Shown in pieces: positions 12,401-19,969 of a stretch of 64,000 nucleotides of DNA; position 1 is the first letter of the stretch; the number at the start of each line of letters is the position of its first letter. A program made the position numbers and the translations under genes. The stretch comes from Eublepharis macularius (Eukaryota; Chordata; Lepidosauria; Squamata; Eublepharidae): NCBI RefSeq assembly GCF_028583425.1, contig NC_072807.1:29331001-29395000 (forward strand), read 5' to 3'. Below the pieces are notes generated by a model that saw nothing but the letters and a program-made list of their open reading frames with translations, was not told where the DNA came from and searched no databases.

Positions 12401-15400
12401 TCTGTTCTTGCGCTGACTTTCCTTCCACTTCTGGCAAGCCACGAAAACGTAGCTGCTTCTCCATATGTTTAGTTTCTGCAACTGACATTCTCCCCTTCAC
12501 CAATCTCATCTCTGTTTGTTGCGTGTCTGCTAAATTCTCCATCGCGTCTTCTACTGTTTTAACTCTCTGCTGCGTTCCTTGTAATTCACTTCGTATTGTT
12601 TCCATACCTTTTTTCACTTCTGACAGCTCCGATTTTACTGTCTGTGTAACCTCTTTAACCTCTTTTATCAGCTCCAATTTCGTGTCCTTAAGTTCTTTAA
12701 TCATATCTAAAAGTTTTTTGTCCAGGTTTTTATCCAGGTTTTCTATTGCCGATTGCCACTCTTTTTTTGACATCGTGGGGCTTGCTTTAGCTCGCTCCCA
12801 CGAATCCGCTCTCTTCCTTAACTCCGTGGCGTAAAATTTAACGTTTTTCTATTTTAAATGTCCCGGTCTTCTTATAGAAATTAAATTTTAAAGAGTCCAA
12901 AATGTCGGGCGTCTTTTCTCTATGGTTTCTCTATGATTTTGTAATCCAAGATGGCCTACTTCCTCTTCCGCTGAAGCCGCGACCCTTCCCCTTTCAAAAA
13001 TGGCGATTCCCTACTTCCTGCCCTCCAGCAAGGGCCGCTTCTCTCCAGCCACTCTATTGTTATTACGCACTTCCTGTCTCCCGTCTTCCCACAGCAGATC
13101 TCGCGATGGTGTCTTTTTCTCACAGCTCCAAAGCCACAGGTATTCAAAACAATAGTCCCATTTCTTTAATAACTTCTTTAAACTTAGTCTCTTTTTAAAT
13201 TCGATTCCTGCCGAGTCTTCCCCTCCTTTTCACTAGTCTGTTGCAGTTTAAAAATCTACTTTTTTTCCTCTCTGTTTTTATCAATCTGTCCCGTCTCAGA
13301 AGATAATGATCTTTACCTTCTCTTCACTTTTCTCGGGTTGTAATCGCTGTTTCGATTTTAAGTTCCCCTCTCAGCTTCTTCCCCCAATCGATGCTTGGGT
13401 ATGTAGGTCTTATGCCAGCCGAATTGGCCCCAAAACTGCCGCAGAGATTATAGCCGACCCGTCGCAAGGTGGGACCTCAAGGATCGGGGGGAGACTTGTT
13501 GTGTAGAGCCCCCCCTCGTCCGAGATCTAGCTCACCCTAGGGTCTTGAGCGTTCTTTGCCTGCTCCCCGCCTGAGAGCAGTCGGCCGCGGGCTATTTTCA
13601 CCCCGCCGGCCGGTTAAAACGGCAGTCCGGTCAGCTCCGCAAGTGGAGCTGCGTTAGACCTCCATGGATCCCAAACAGGAAGTCCAAACCACTCACAATT
13701 GTGAGTGCTGCATTGTTTAGAAAATAAAATTACCCACAAACAGAAAAACTAGCTCAGCAAGATGAAGTCTCCTTGCTTCTACTTGCAGAGATTTTTAGTA
13801 TGGGGTTTTAATTTGTTTTGTTGCATGAACGTTCAAAAATTGGAATTTCATTCCCCTTGCATTCAGAAATCCCAATAAGTTTATGTAGGATTGCAGCCTT
13901 AAAATAAAGTAGGGAAAGGGAATATTTGAGCATCTGCACTCACATGCAGTCTCTCCTCCTTGCCATAAACATCATCAATTTACCATGTTCTTGTAGCAAA
14001 GACGATTATCAACCTCATGCAATGTTTCTTTTGCATGCAGCTCATCAAGCGAAACTTGAATAATGTGAAAAGAATGGCCTCGCATCCCGTCCATCAATAT
14101 TGTAAGTTAAGCGTATCAAATGGTGGAGGAAACGCTGAAGCATGCAACACCAAATTCTGGACTTTTTTTAAAAAAAAAATGGGTTCGTTATATGATGATG
14201 TGGCCTCTGGTTATGTTTCCCAGACCTTACGGGAGCCCAGGATGGGAGTGTGCGGATGTTCGAATGGACAAGGCCCCAGCAACTAGTGTGCTTCCGGCAA
14301 GCTGGCAACGCGAGAGTTACTCGAATGTATTTTAATTCTCAGGGGAATAAGGTCAGTGCTTTTACTTCACTTATAAAATAAGCATTTAATTTTTCTGCAG
14401 ATGCTTGGTCCTGCTTCAATCAACATGAAAACATTTGCAATCTTTAGAATACAGCAACTTGCCTCTAGAGGGGCTAGAGGGGAAAGAAAGGAGGAGGGAG
14501 GGAGGAACATTACTGCAACTACAAATTGAGTTTATTCATACGTATTGGCTGGTATCCAGCCGGCGGCAGCAGAGAAGGGAACAGTGGGTGGTCCTAGGTT
14601 TAGGGTGATAGAACTTTGAACAGGCCCAGGTCGCTAAAGCATGTTCTAATTTATGAGTGTAAGTGACTGTGAAAGGAAACTGAACACATTGCCAAGAGTA
14701 CCAAATGTTTTCTCTAATAACCCAGTCATTGATAATTATGACCAGGGCTTTTTTTCAGCAGGAACGTGGTGGGACGGAGTTCTGGCACCTCTTGAAAATG
14801 GTCACATGGCCGGTGGCCCCGCCCCCTGATCCCCAGACAGAAGGGAGTTTCAATTGCCCAGTGCGAAGGGCATTCTAAACTCACCTCTGTCTGGAGATCA
14901 GGGGGCGGGGCCACTGGCCACGTGACCATTTTCACTGAGGGCTATTTAAACTTTAACCCCTCCCTTGTTCCAGCTGACCCAAAGTGACATCATTGTACAG
15001 TCCTGAGTTCCACCACTGAGTTCCACCACCTCTTTTCCCAGAAAAAAGCCCTGATTATGACCATGTTTTTGTTAAGCCCATGAATATTGTCAACAGAACA
15101 AATGAAATCTCTCTCTTGCAGTGCGGCGTAGCAGACGGAGAGGGATTCTTGAGTATTTGGCAAGTAAACCAAACGGCAACTAATCCTAAACCTTATCTGG
15201 TAAGCAGTCAGAGAACAATTCTTTTTTGTGATTGTGTTTGAGCGTCTCTTGCTTCTCTGATTTTTAGGCTGTTGGCCTGTCCCATCCCGTGTAGCTGATA
15301 TCTGTCTTGTCTTGGCAGAGTTGGCAGTGCCACAGCAAAACCACAAGTGACTTTGCATTCATTACCTCTTCAAGTCTGGTTGCGACATCTGGGCAGTCCA

Positions 15401-18400
15401 ATGACAACAGGTGTGTTCAAAGGGCAAGGCCGAAATAGCAAAAAAAAATCCATGGCAGTGTTGCAACGATGAATAACCTCTGTGTATTTGTGTCCTGCAG
15501 AAACGTGTGTTTGTGGGACACTTTGATGTCGCCTGTGAATAACCTCATACATGGTAGGTCTATTGCTGTGTGTGGTCGGGAGGGAAGGTCCCCTAAAGAC
15601 TGAACATGCTCTGGGTGTGTGCACACACAAAATGGGTTGAACCACGTACTCTCTTTTGCTCATCTGCCTTCGAAGGAGAAGGACTTCATCTGCTGGAGGA
15701 TGGCTCTATTGTATTGGAGAAAGTCTTTGTCTAATGGAAGATGAGTTCTTCTGATGGAGAAAGACCTCCTTCCAGTGGAGGATGGCTCTATTGTATTGGA
15801 GAAAGTCTTTGTCTAATGGAAGATGAGTTCTTCTGATGGAGAAAGACCTCCTTCCAGTGGAGGATGGCTCTATTGTATTGGAGAAAGTCTTTGTTTAATG
15901 GAGGGTAGCTTTCTTCTGATGGAGAAAGGTTTCCTTCCAATGGAAGATAGTTTTCATCTGATGGAGAGAAACCTTCTTCCAATGAGGGAAAGGCTTTCTT
16001 TGTTGAAGGAATCTTTCTCTGAGAGAGGAAGGCTTTGAAAGAGAGTTGCAGGATGCAGCCCACAGTGTGTTCTCAATATAATATGCTGTGTTATCAGTTT
16101 GGAACAGTAAGAAATACAAGCCCGGTTGATCTCACATCTCTATCATACAATCCAACCGTGACCTGTCAGATATCGTTTAGGTAGGTAGCTGTGTTGGTCT
16201 GCAGTAGTACAGCAGGATTTTGAGTCCGGTGGCATTTTAGTGACCAACAAGATTTTCAGAGTGTAAGCTTTCGAGAGTCAGAGCTTCCTTCTTCAGACAC
16301 CTCTGAAGAAGAAGGGAGTGTTGGCTCTCCAAAGCTTACACTCCGAAAATCATTTTGCTGCTACTGGACTCAAATCCACCTATCAGATATGTGCCACACT
16401 GGAAGAGGGAATGAGGCTTATTCTGCAAATATCAAATAGAAGACCTTTTTTTAAAAAAACTTCACTGGCTGTTTGCCCACCTCCTTTCACTGTGAGTAAA
16501 TATTTCCCTCATTCTTGCTACAGCCAGTTGGGCTTTACAGTCCAGATGCACCACTGGCCCTCAGAAAGCTGCCGGGAGAACACAGCGGCCTCCAAGTTGC
16601 CGGCATTGGCCCTCCCTGAACTAGACTCAACATTGGCTAATCGCCGTGATAATAATTTTAAGTGCTGCCAAGTATGGGGTGATGCTGCGGCCTCAGTCAG
16701 GAGAGCTCATACTTGGCCAGGGAACTGAAAAAGTTTAATAGAAGAGACCAAGCACAGGAAAAAAAGAAAGAAAGAAAAAGCACAGGAAAAAAAAGAGAGA
16801 TAAAAGGGTGGGGGAGGGTTTAATGGAGGCCCTGCTGAAGTGAGAAGTAATTGACTGCTGTCTCCAAAGTGAAGTTCCCCTGCACTTATAAATAAAACTC
16901 TTGCTGGCCTCCCTTTCCAGCAAGAGTTTTATTTATATTTATTTATTTACTTCATTTATATCCCACATTTCTCCCCAGTGGGGTCCAAAATGGCATGTAT
17001 CAGTCTCCTCCCTTTTATCCTCACAACAACCTTTTAAGTAGATTAAGCTGAGAGCTAAACTACAAGATACAAATTACATGAGGATGCTCACGTGAAGCGA
17101 GTCACAATGTTAGCTGGGAAGCTGAGTTTTAAAAGACAGATTGGAAGGCTCTGTCAATTTCCCCTCTCTACAGAGCTGCAAAGATCACTCCTCAGAGGGT
17201 TTGTTTATTTCCTCTTTGCCTCTTAAAGGGGGAGGTGAAACTGACAGAGCCTTCCAGAGATGAAGAGGAAATTAGCAAACCCTCTGAGAAGTGATCTTTG
17301 CTGGCTCTGTAGAGAGGGGAAATTGACAAAGCCTTCCGATCTGTCTTTTAAAACTCATCTTCCCAGCTAACATTGCAACTCCCTTCATGTGCACGTCCTC
17401 GTGTAATTTGTCTCGTGTAGTTTAGCTCTGAGTATGTGTGATTGGCCCAAGGTCACCAAGTGAGCTTCCAAGGCAGAATGGAGAATCAAACCTGGGTCTT
17501 CTATATTCTAGTCCGACCACTACATCACACAGATGAACTAGATTTTATTTTTGATATCACACTGTTCCTCCAAGGACCAAATGGCAGTATTCCTGGCCTT
17601 CCCCGTTCCTCCAAGGACCGAATGGTAGTATTCCTGGCCTTCCCCGCCACACACACGTGCACACCACTTCATTTTATCCTCGCAACAACTCTGTGAGGTA
17701 GAAATGAGATGTTGGCTTAGTGGTGTAAAGCCTCTGCCATGCATGCAGGAGGTCTCAGGATCAATCTCCAGTTGAAAGGATCAGGTATTAGCCAGGTGAT
17801 GTGATAGTCCTCCACCTGAGACTCCCAAGAGCCGCTTCCAGAGTCAAGAATGCTTATAGGGATAGACCAAGGTCCGACTCGATATGAAGCAGCTCCAGAT
17901 GTTCCCTCTTAGAGGCCATGACTGGCACAAGACCTGACCCAATGAGTTGCGTAGCAGACTTGGAGATGTGAACCCAAATTAGCTCTCTGTCCATTACGCT
18001 GGTAGCCCCGTATATTCCCCAGAGGACTCTCCAATCGGGAGGAAAGAAATTGTTATCAGTCCCTGGCTCCAAGGTGGCCTGCCTGGCCTCGACTAGAGCC
18101 AGAGCTTTCTCAGTCCTGGCTCCTACCTGGTGGAACGCTCTGTCTACCAAGACCAGGGCCCGGCAGGATCTACTATCTTTCCTCCAGGCCTGTAAGAGAG
18201 AGTTGTTCCGCCAGGCTTATGGCTGAGGCTGGGCCTCCACTGGCTGGAGGATACAACATCTACCCCCCTCACTATGAGAGCTGCCCACCACTGTTCTTAA
18301 GCTGTTCTTAACTGTACCGTTGCATTATTTGTTATTGACTGTATTGCCGCCATCAGGAAAAAGAGTGCTGCTATTTTTTATATTTTTGTATGATGCTTTT

Positions 18401-19969
18401 AAATGTTTTATATGGAATGTTTTAAATGTTCTTAATGCTGTTATCCGCCCTGTGAGCAGGGAGGGTGGAATACAAATACGATAAAATAAAAATAAATAAA
18501 TAAATAACACCATTAGTCTTGGGCAGCTGAGTGAAGTGGCTCTCAAGTCAGCTGAGTGAAGTTCATCATTCACAAAAATTGTCCATTTGGGGGTTTCTCC
18601 CGCAGCCTTCGCTTGTCACGATAACGGTGCTACAGTCCTTCAGTATGCGCCAAAGCACCAGCTGCTGCTTTCTGGAGGCAGGAAAGGTTACATCTCCATC
18701 TTTGATATCAGACAGAGACAAGTCCTTCATACCTTCCAAGCGCATGACTCTGCTATTAAGGCCCTTTCCCTAGACACGTCGGAAGAATGTTTTTCTACCG
18801 GCTCGGCGGAAGGCAACATAAAGGTAAGGATGTCCAATAGCCCCGCCCCCCAAAAGGTTAGTCTGTACAAACGAGCAGTGCTTGTGATTTCTGAGACATC
18901 AGTTATTACGTGGGTGGTTAACTAAATGCTTTATAGTCTGTTAGAAAATGTGTTTGTGTGTGTCCTTAATTTTATGTTCCAAGTTTTAAGATAGAAAAGA
19001 AGGGGGCTGCACCAAGGCAAAACGAAGGGGTGGGGAGGCAAATGGAAGAGCCTTTTAAAAGAAATTTAAAGGAAATAATCTTTCAGTTTAAAGAAGTAAT
19101 CTTTTTGTGATTAGGAAACACGGAGTATATATTAATGTTCGTTTAGTTATCCATATAGTAAGCATTCGTTATGCATTGCGCTCTGAACATGCTCTGTGAA
19201 ATTGTCCTATCTTTTCATTATAAATAAGTGTTATCAATGTTTAAGGGGTTGTACTCATTATGTATTTTGTATTTCTTGATAGATCCCCCTGACGAAGCTG
19301 TTGCAAAATGCGTAGGGGTATATAATTATTAAAGGCTCTTCCCTTCGCACCATTTGCCTTTTCTAAGATGCCACATTGATTTTAAGATGCCACATTGATT
19401 TTTCTGGGTTTGGTTGCCCCATGTTTCAGAGTCCGGATTCACACAAGTCCTATACCTATAATATTGTGCATACAGAGGAATGGGAGACAGAATGTGCTGC
19501 CCCCACCCCCACCCAATACTCTTATGCACAATTGGCCCAGTGTGGGCAGAGCTCCTACGCAGCCCATACAGGTTTGTACATGTATAGGCAGTGTACCCAC
19601 CCTGGCGCATAAGTGCTGTTAGGGCCAGGGTATTAGGTCCCTCTACATGTGTACAATCAGTATACATGCACATTTATGCACACAGGATTATGGTTGGCTT
19701 TCCTCCACCCAGATAAATCTATTGACAGGACGCTTCTCTGCCATTCTCTCTCGCTCTAGGTGTGGAGGCTGACAGGCTATGGTTTAATCCACTCCTTTAA
19801 ACACGAGCATGCCAAGCAGTCTCTCTTCCGAAACCTCAGCGCTGGAGTCATGCAAATTGAAATGGCGCACGGCAATCGCACCTTCTCCTGTGGAGCGGAT
19901 GGCACCCTGAAAATGCGGGTGCTGCCCAACGCTTTCGGCATCCCTTCCAGCCTTTGTGACATGTTGTAG
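343..19969 (+). CDS. DMXL2: DMXL2 (rabconnectin-3 alpha), 3' part, 14 exons
   Basis: This is the C-terminal part (about 555 codons) of a very large WD40 protein that regulates V-ATPase assembly and binds synaptic-vesicle Rab3 regulators. Exons seen: 343-428, 1599-1800, 3455-3572, 4487-4549, 5080-5166, 5603-5724, 7034-7184, 14041-14101, 14224-14351, 15122-15199, 15319-15410, 15501-15553, 18606-18823, 19760-19969. All introns are GT-AG and the codon phases join without a break. The early exons carry the linker with SYIWIGEEYDRES; the last seven encode WD repeats (for example DGSVRMFEWTR, GEGFLSIWQV, NVCLWDT, GNIKVWRL, DGTLKMRVLPN). The 5' part of the gene lies left of the window. DMXL1 is a close paralogue; the neighbour GLDN, adjacent to DMXL2 in human 15q21.2, decides for DMXL2. 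The gene runs tail to tail with GLDN. No coding damage is visible. Confidence 0.95.
429..1598 (+). other. DMXL2 intron
   Basis: Pyrimidine-rich intron with the MITE at 1007-1124 and a run of 14 G at about 1368-1381. No conserved element is recognised otherwise. Confidence 0.7.
1007..1124. mobile_element. MITE, GAGCCAAGCTACAAG-type, 118 bp
   Basis: Near-perfect terminal inverted repeats of about 40 bases (GGGCCAAGCTACAAGTGACG and its complement) around a short centre. It is the same family as the outer element at 21780-22225 and related to 53021-53221. No clear target duplication is visible at this copy. Confidence 0.8.
1599..1800 (+). CDS. DMXL2: DMXL2 exon, DLPVKSPLGIS segment
   Basis: 202 bases. 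It begins by completing Asp and reads DLPVKSPLGISVIKTLENW, then a Pro/Asn-rich stretch (GPPPNYINTYFPEL) and an Ala-rich run. It ends inside a Lys codon at the donor GTATGA. The open frame runs on past the donor, but the join to 3455 restores the family sequence (NTPFK then SKDYSALPAKRLW), which fixes the exon end. Confidence 0.9.
2099..2290 (-). mobile_element. 5S-rRNA-derived SINE (5S-Sauria type), minus strand
   Basis: The minus strand reads a 5S-like internal promoter region (AGTACTTGGATGGGAGACCA), then GGCAATGGCAAGCCACCTCT-like sequence and the tail with CCATAAATCAGCTGCGACTTG, as in the RTE/Bov-B-like tails of squamate SINEs. The strand is set by the order 5S part then tail. Confidence 0.8.
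2290..2500 (-). repeat. Old interspersed repeat, probably CR1-like LINE 3' region
   Basis: Contains GGGTTAGACAGATTCATGG, AGAGGCAGCAAATCTCTGAA and GATCCGGCAAGGCTGTTCTT, phrases I recognise from a widespread reptile and bird repeat. The family assignment and strand are uncertain. Confidence 0.4.
3455..3572 (+). CDS. DMXL2: DMXL2 exon, KRLWHFLVKQE segment
   Basis: 118 bases after a TTTCAG acceptor; the donor is GTACAC. It encodes AKRLWHFLVKQELLQ and then a basic stretch, FAKKRKQSE, ending on a codon boundary. This segment is strongly conserved in the DMXL family. Confidence 0.92.
3613..3801. mobile_element. Diverged MITE, GGCCGTTTCCACAC-like family
   Basis: Imperfect inverted ends (CGTCTTACCTTCTGC and GCAGAAGGTAAGACATG, then GGAAACGG) and internal CGCG-rich arms like the copies at 33149-33257 and 42436-42596. 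More diverged than those. Confidence 0.6.
4487..4549 (+). CDS. DMXL2: DMXL2 short acidic exon (63 bases), possible cassette
   Basis: The 63 bases make exactly 21 codons between GTGTAG and GTAGTA, phase 0 on both sides, reading SVEDREEQVTQNSVAEDEKN plus Lys. Including or skipping it keeps the frame. It is less conserved in character than its neighbours (charged, polar, no hydrophobic core), and the acceptor tract is GT-rich rather than C/T-rich. A second AG at 4492-4493 would break the frame, which supports the start at 4487. Confidence 0.8.
4635..4784. mobile_element. MITE, GGCTGATTCCGCACACG ends, 150 bp
   Basis: Terminal inverted repeats of about 35 bases, GGCTGATTCCGCACACGTTG at the left and its complement at the right. 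It lies 85 bases downstream of DMXL2 exon 4487-4549. Partner of the fragment at 1-64. No exact target duplication. Confidence 0.8.
5080..5166 (+). CDS. DMXL2: DMXL2 exon, LGYPGGKAKIIHKESDM segment
   Basis: 87 bases (29 codons), phase 0 at both ends, acceptor TTTTGTAG and donor GTAAAG. It encodes VEAELGYPGGKAKIIHK followed by ESDMIMAFAINK, a highly conserved DMXL segment just before the WD40 region. Confidence 0.93.
5603..5724 (+). CDS. DMXL2: DMXL2 exon, LASTHDVQELDVS segment
   Basis: 122 bases after TTATGCAG; the donor is GTTGGC. It encodes ANINEIVLASTHDVQELDVS and then SYIWIGEEYDRES, and ends with two bases of a Ser codon. A longer open frame from 5222 is mostly intron reading through this exon. 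Confidence 0.93.
5725..7033 (+). other. DMXL2 intron
   Basis: Holds the SINE at 6338-6612; otherwise AT-rich with no recognised element. Confidence 0.6.
6338..6612 (-). mobile_element. tRNA-derived SINE (MIR/CORE-like), minus strand
   Basis: The minus strand starts with a tRNA-like head (AGCCAGTTTGGTGTAGGGGT, GAGAGCCAGGTTTGACTCC), has a central core (GCTGGGTGACCTTGGGTCAG) and ends in a LINE-like tail (CTGAAGGGCAGTATATAAAT) with an ATT microsatellite. Very similar to 45030-45296. Confidence 0.82.
7034..7184 (+). CDS. DMXL2: DMXL2 exon, Ser/Thr-rich linker
   Basis: 151 bases, acceptor TTTTCCAG and donor GTATGT. It encodes SSDDVDFRGSTTTLTQS and PSISTSSMPWLGSGQTSTG, a low-complexity Ser/Thr/Gln/Pro linker typical of the family. 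The intron that follows carries the 6.1-kb L1 insertion. Confidence 0.9.
7518..7536. repeat. L1 target-site duplication, 3' copy
   Basis: 19 bases, identical to 13684-13702, directly abutting the poly(A) tail of the L1. Together they mark the pre-insertion site in the DMXL2 intron. Confidence 0.93.
8221..11982 (-). pseudogene. L1 ORF2 (endonuclease and reverse transcriptase), one in-frame stop
   Basis: 1253 codons in one frame. The N-terminal APE-type endonuclease has LSWNVNGLNS, LQETHI, LAGDFNG and SDHNPI. The reverse transcriptase has FVDAEKAFD, GTRQGCPLSPLLF and the catalytic FADD. The C-terminal Cys/His motif is CWKCKKHEGSLYHMWWSC. A TAG at 9525-9523 divides the frame into 819 codons and a remainder that continues in the same frame; the family usually has Gln there, so a C-to-T change is likely. 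Endonuclease and RT lie before the stop; the C-terminal Cys motif lies after it. Confidence 0.92.
11979..12773 (-). CDS. L1 ORF1 protein (264 aa), intact
   Basis: This is the RNA-binding nucleic-acid chaperone of L1. Residues 1 to about 110 are a Lys/Glu-rich coiled coil (KKEWQSAIENLDKNLDKKLL). An RRM-like core begins near KQLRFRGLPEVEG, the L1 ORF1 hallmark, and the C-terminal domain includes RDVIVQFITRNMKERIV. It ends in TGA overlapping the ORF2 ATG as ATGA, so ORF2 is likely reached by termination-reinitiation. No damage is seen. Confidence 0.93.
   Translation of the reverse strand: MSKKEWQSAIENLDKNLDKKLLDMIKELKDTKLELIKEVKEVTQTVKSELSEVKKGMETIRSELQGTQQRVKTVEDAMENLADTQQTEMRLVKGRMSVAETKHMEKQLRFRGLPEVEGKSAQEQMTEVLAEYLGKEEEEVVAILDVAYRVNSRIATQRKLPRDVIVQFITRNMKERIVTKQFQDPLEIDGKTIIIMKELPRSVLLDRKKYKVLIQILKDMKIRYRWELPEGVSFEFGGAKKRIRSEREMERFIKDNEKDLPTRS
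13684..13702. repeat. L1 target-site duplication, 5' copy
   Basis: 19 bases, identical to 7518-7536. It abuts the first base of the L1 5' UTR, supporting a full-length rather than 5'-truncated insertion. Confidence 0.93.
14041..14101 (+). CDS. DMXL2: DMXL2 exon, LIKRNLNNVKRM segment
   Basis: 61 bases, acceptor GCATGCAG and donor GTAAGT. It encodes LIKRNLNNVKRMASHPVHQY, leading into the first blade of the C-terminal WD40 repeats. It ends with one base of the next Tyr codon. Confidence 0.93.
14224..14351 (+). CDS. DMXL2: DMXL2 exon, WD40 blade
   Basis: 128 bases, acceptor TTTCCCAG and donor GTCAGT. It encodes YLTGAQDGSVRMFEWTRPQQ and GNARVTRMYFNSQGNK. The DGSVRMFEW string is a typical WD40 strand-d signature. 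Only 122 bases of intron separate it from the preceding exon. Confidence 0.93.
14743..15053. mobile_element. hAT-like MITE with 8-bp target duplication, 311 bp
   Basis: Ends CAGGGCTTTTTTTC and GAAAAAAGCCCTG, flanked on both sides by ATTATGAC (14735-14742 and 15054-15061), as hAT transposons make. The interior contains inverted segments around GGCCCCGCCCCCTGATC. It ends 68 bases before a DMXL2 exon. Confidence 0.92.
15122..15199 (+). CDS. DMXL2: DMXL2 exon, WD40 blade
   Basis: 78 bases (26 codons, phase 0 both ends), acceptor TCTTGCAG and donor GTAAGC. It encodes CGVADGEGFLSIWQVNQT, the second half of a WD repeat. The following intron is only 119 bases. Confidence 0.93.
15319..15410 (+). CDS. 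DMXL2: DMXL2 exon, WD40 blade
   Basis: 92 bases, acceptor CTTGGCAG and donor GTGTGT. It encodes SWQCHSKTTSDFAFITSSS then VATSGQSNDN, the first part of a WD repeat finished in the next exon by NVCLWDT. Confidence 0.93.
15501..15553 (+). CDS. DMXL2: DMXL2 exon, end of WD40 blade (NVCLWDT)
   Basis: 53 bases, acceptor TCCTGCAG and donor GTAGGT. It encodes NVCLWDTLMSPVNNLIH with split codons at both ends. CLWDT is the WD dipeptide signature. The 3-kb intron that follows is full of repeats. Confidence 0.92.
15695..16030. repeat. 82-bp tandem repeat in DMXL2 intron
   Basis: Two nearly identical 82-base copies (15695-15776, 15777-15858), then a diverging third and shorter degenerate units to about 16030. 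Each unit is built of smaller blocks sharing GATGGAGAAAG and CTTCCAGTGGAGGATGG. Open frames through it are a by-product of the repeat. Confidence 0.88.
16178..16380. mobile_element. Palindromic repeat, 'GTTGGTCTGCAGTAG' family (Penelope-like terminus?)
   Basis: Two inverted arms: GTAGCTGTGTTGGTCTGCAG ... GTAAGCTTTCGAGAGTCAG on the left, CTCCAAAGCTTACACTCCG ... CTACTGGACTCAAATCCACC on the right. The minus strand of the left arm (16296-16268) reads CUGAAGA-A, a GGAAG/CUCUC-type hairpin, then GAAA. Confidence 0.6.
16925..17530 (-). mobile_element. tRNA-derived SINE split by a MITE
   Basis: SINE tail and core at 16925-17051 (ATTTATATCCCACATTTCTC, CCTCACAACAACC) and core plus tRNA-like head at 17429-17530 (GGCCCAAGGTCACC, CAAACCTGGGTCTTC). 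The MITE 17052-17428 sits between them. The order of events is SINE first, MITE later. Confidence 0.78.
17052..17428. mobile_element. MITE, GAGCTAAACTACAAG ends, 377 bp, inserted in a SINE
   Basis: Ends GAGCTAAACTACAAGATACA and the matching complement ending GTTTAGCTC, with 3-base target duplication TGA (17049-17051 and 17429-17431). Inner arms carry long inverted segments (AACTCATCTTCCCAGCTAAC-type). The end sequence is a variant of the GAGCCAAGCTACAAG family. A 3-base duplication fits PIF/Harbinger-like transposition. Confidence 0.85.
17564..17645. repeat. Two-copy 41-base tandem duplication
   Basis: GTTCCTCCAAGGACC begins at 17564 and again at 17605, each followed by the same CTGGCCTTCCCCG end, with two or three differences. 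Confidence 0.85.
17704..17905 (+). mobile_element. tRNA-derived SINE, second family, plus strand
   Basis: tRNA-like head with box-A-like TGGCTTAGTGGTGTAAAG and box-B-like GGATCAATCTCCAG, then a body ending GGTCCGACTCGATATGAAGC. The same family lies on the minus strand at 36996-37160 and 50712-50885. Confidence 0.65.
17960..18508 (+). mobile_element. L2/CR1-clade LINE 3' end, plus strand
   Basis: The plus strand encodes RAFSVLAPTWWNALSTKTRA, the C-terminal tail usual in L2/CR1-type reverse transcriptase ORFs. A 3' UTR follows, with ATCCGCCCTGTGAGCAGGG and an (AAAT)n tail at about 18482-18508. 5'-truncated. It ends about 98 bases before a DMXL2 exon. Confidence 0.7.
18606..18823 (+). CDS. DMXL2: DMXL2 exon, two WD40 blades
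   Basis: 218 bases, acceptor CTCCCGCAG and donor GTAAGG. It encodes ACHDNGATVLQYAPKHQ, QLLLSGGRKGYISIFDIRQR, then FQAHDSAIKALSLDTSEE and TGSAEGNIK. The HD, GG and FDIR spacing is that of successive WD40 repeats. Confidence 0.94.
19009..19365 (+). mobile_element. Palindromic insertion with hammerhead-like motif (tentative)
   Basis: Left segment GGCAAATGGAAGAGCCTTTT (about 19039-19058) is inverted relative to AAAGGCTCTTCCC ... ATTTGCC at the right end. At 19285-19318 the plus strand reads CCCCCUGACGA, A, GC-UGUU-GC, AAAA, then GUAGGGG, which pairs with CCCC. The boundaries are uncertain. Confidence 0.4.
19364..19402. repeat. Two-copy 19-base tandem duplication
   Basis: TAAGATGCCACATTGATTT occurs twice in direct succession, right after the end of the preceding insertion. 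Confidence 0.8.
19760..19969 (+). CDS. DMXL2: DMXL2 last exon and stop
   Basis: The acceptor is CTCGCTCTAG. It encodes VWRLTGYGLIHSFKHEHAKQ and GNRTFSCGADGTLKMRVLPN, ending FGIPSSLCDML and TAG at 19967-19969. It completes the last WD repeat; the VLPNAF tail is characteristic of the family's C terminus. Confidence 0.95.
   Translation: MWRLTGYGLIHSFKHEHAKQSLFRNLSAGVMQIEMAHGNRTFSCGADGTLKMRVLPNAFGIPSSLCDML

Larger units (their letters stand above)
7537..13683 (-). mobile_element. L1 LINE, full length, in DMXL2 intron
   Basis: 6147 bases in antisense to DMXL2. Parts in element order: GC-rich 5' UTR (13683-12774), ORF1 (12773-11979), ORF2 (11982-8221), AT-rich 3' UTR (8220-7555) with AATAAA at 7568-7563, and a poly(A) tail (T run at 7537-7554). 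A 19-base target duplication, CCAAACCACTCACAATTGT, lies at 7518-7536 and 13684-13702 with no mismatch, which points to a recent insertion. ORF1 is open; ORF2 has one in-frame stop. Confidence 0.95.

Noticed and set aside
15788-16063. 91-codon minus-strand frame with repeated SPSE/LEG motifs
   Set aside because: It is a by-product of the 82-base tandem repeat and its shorter blocks.
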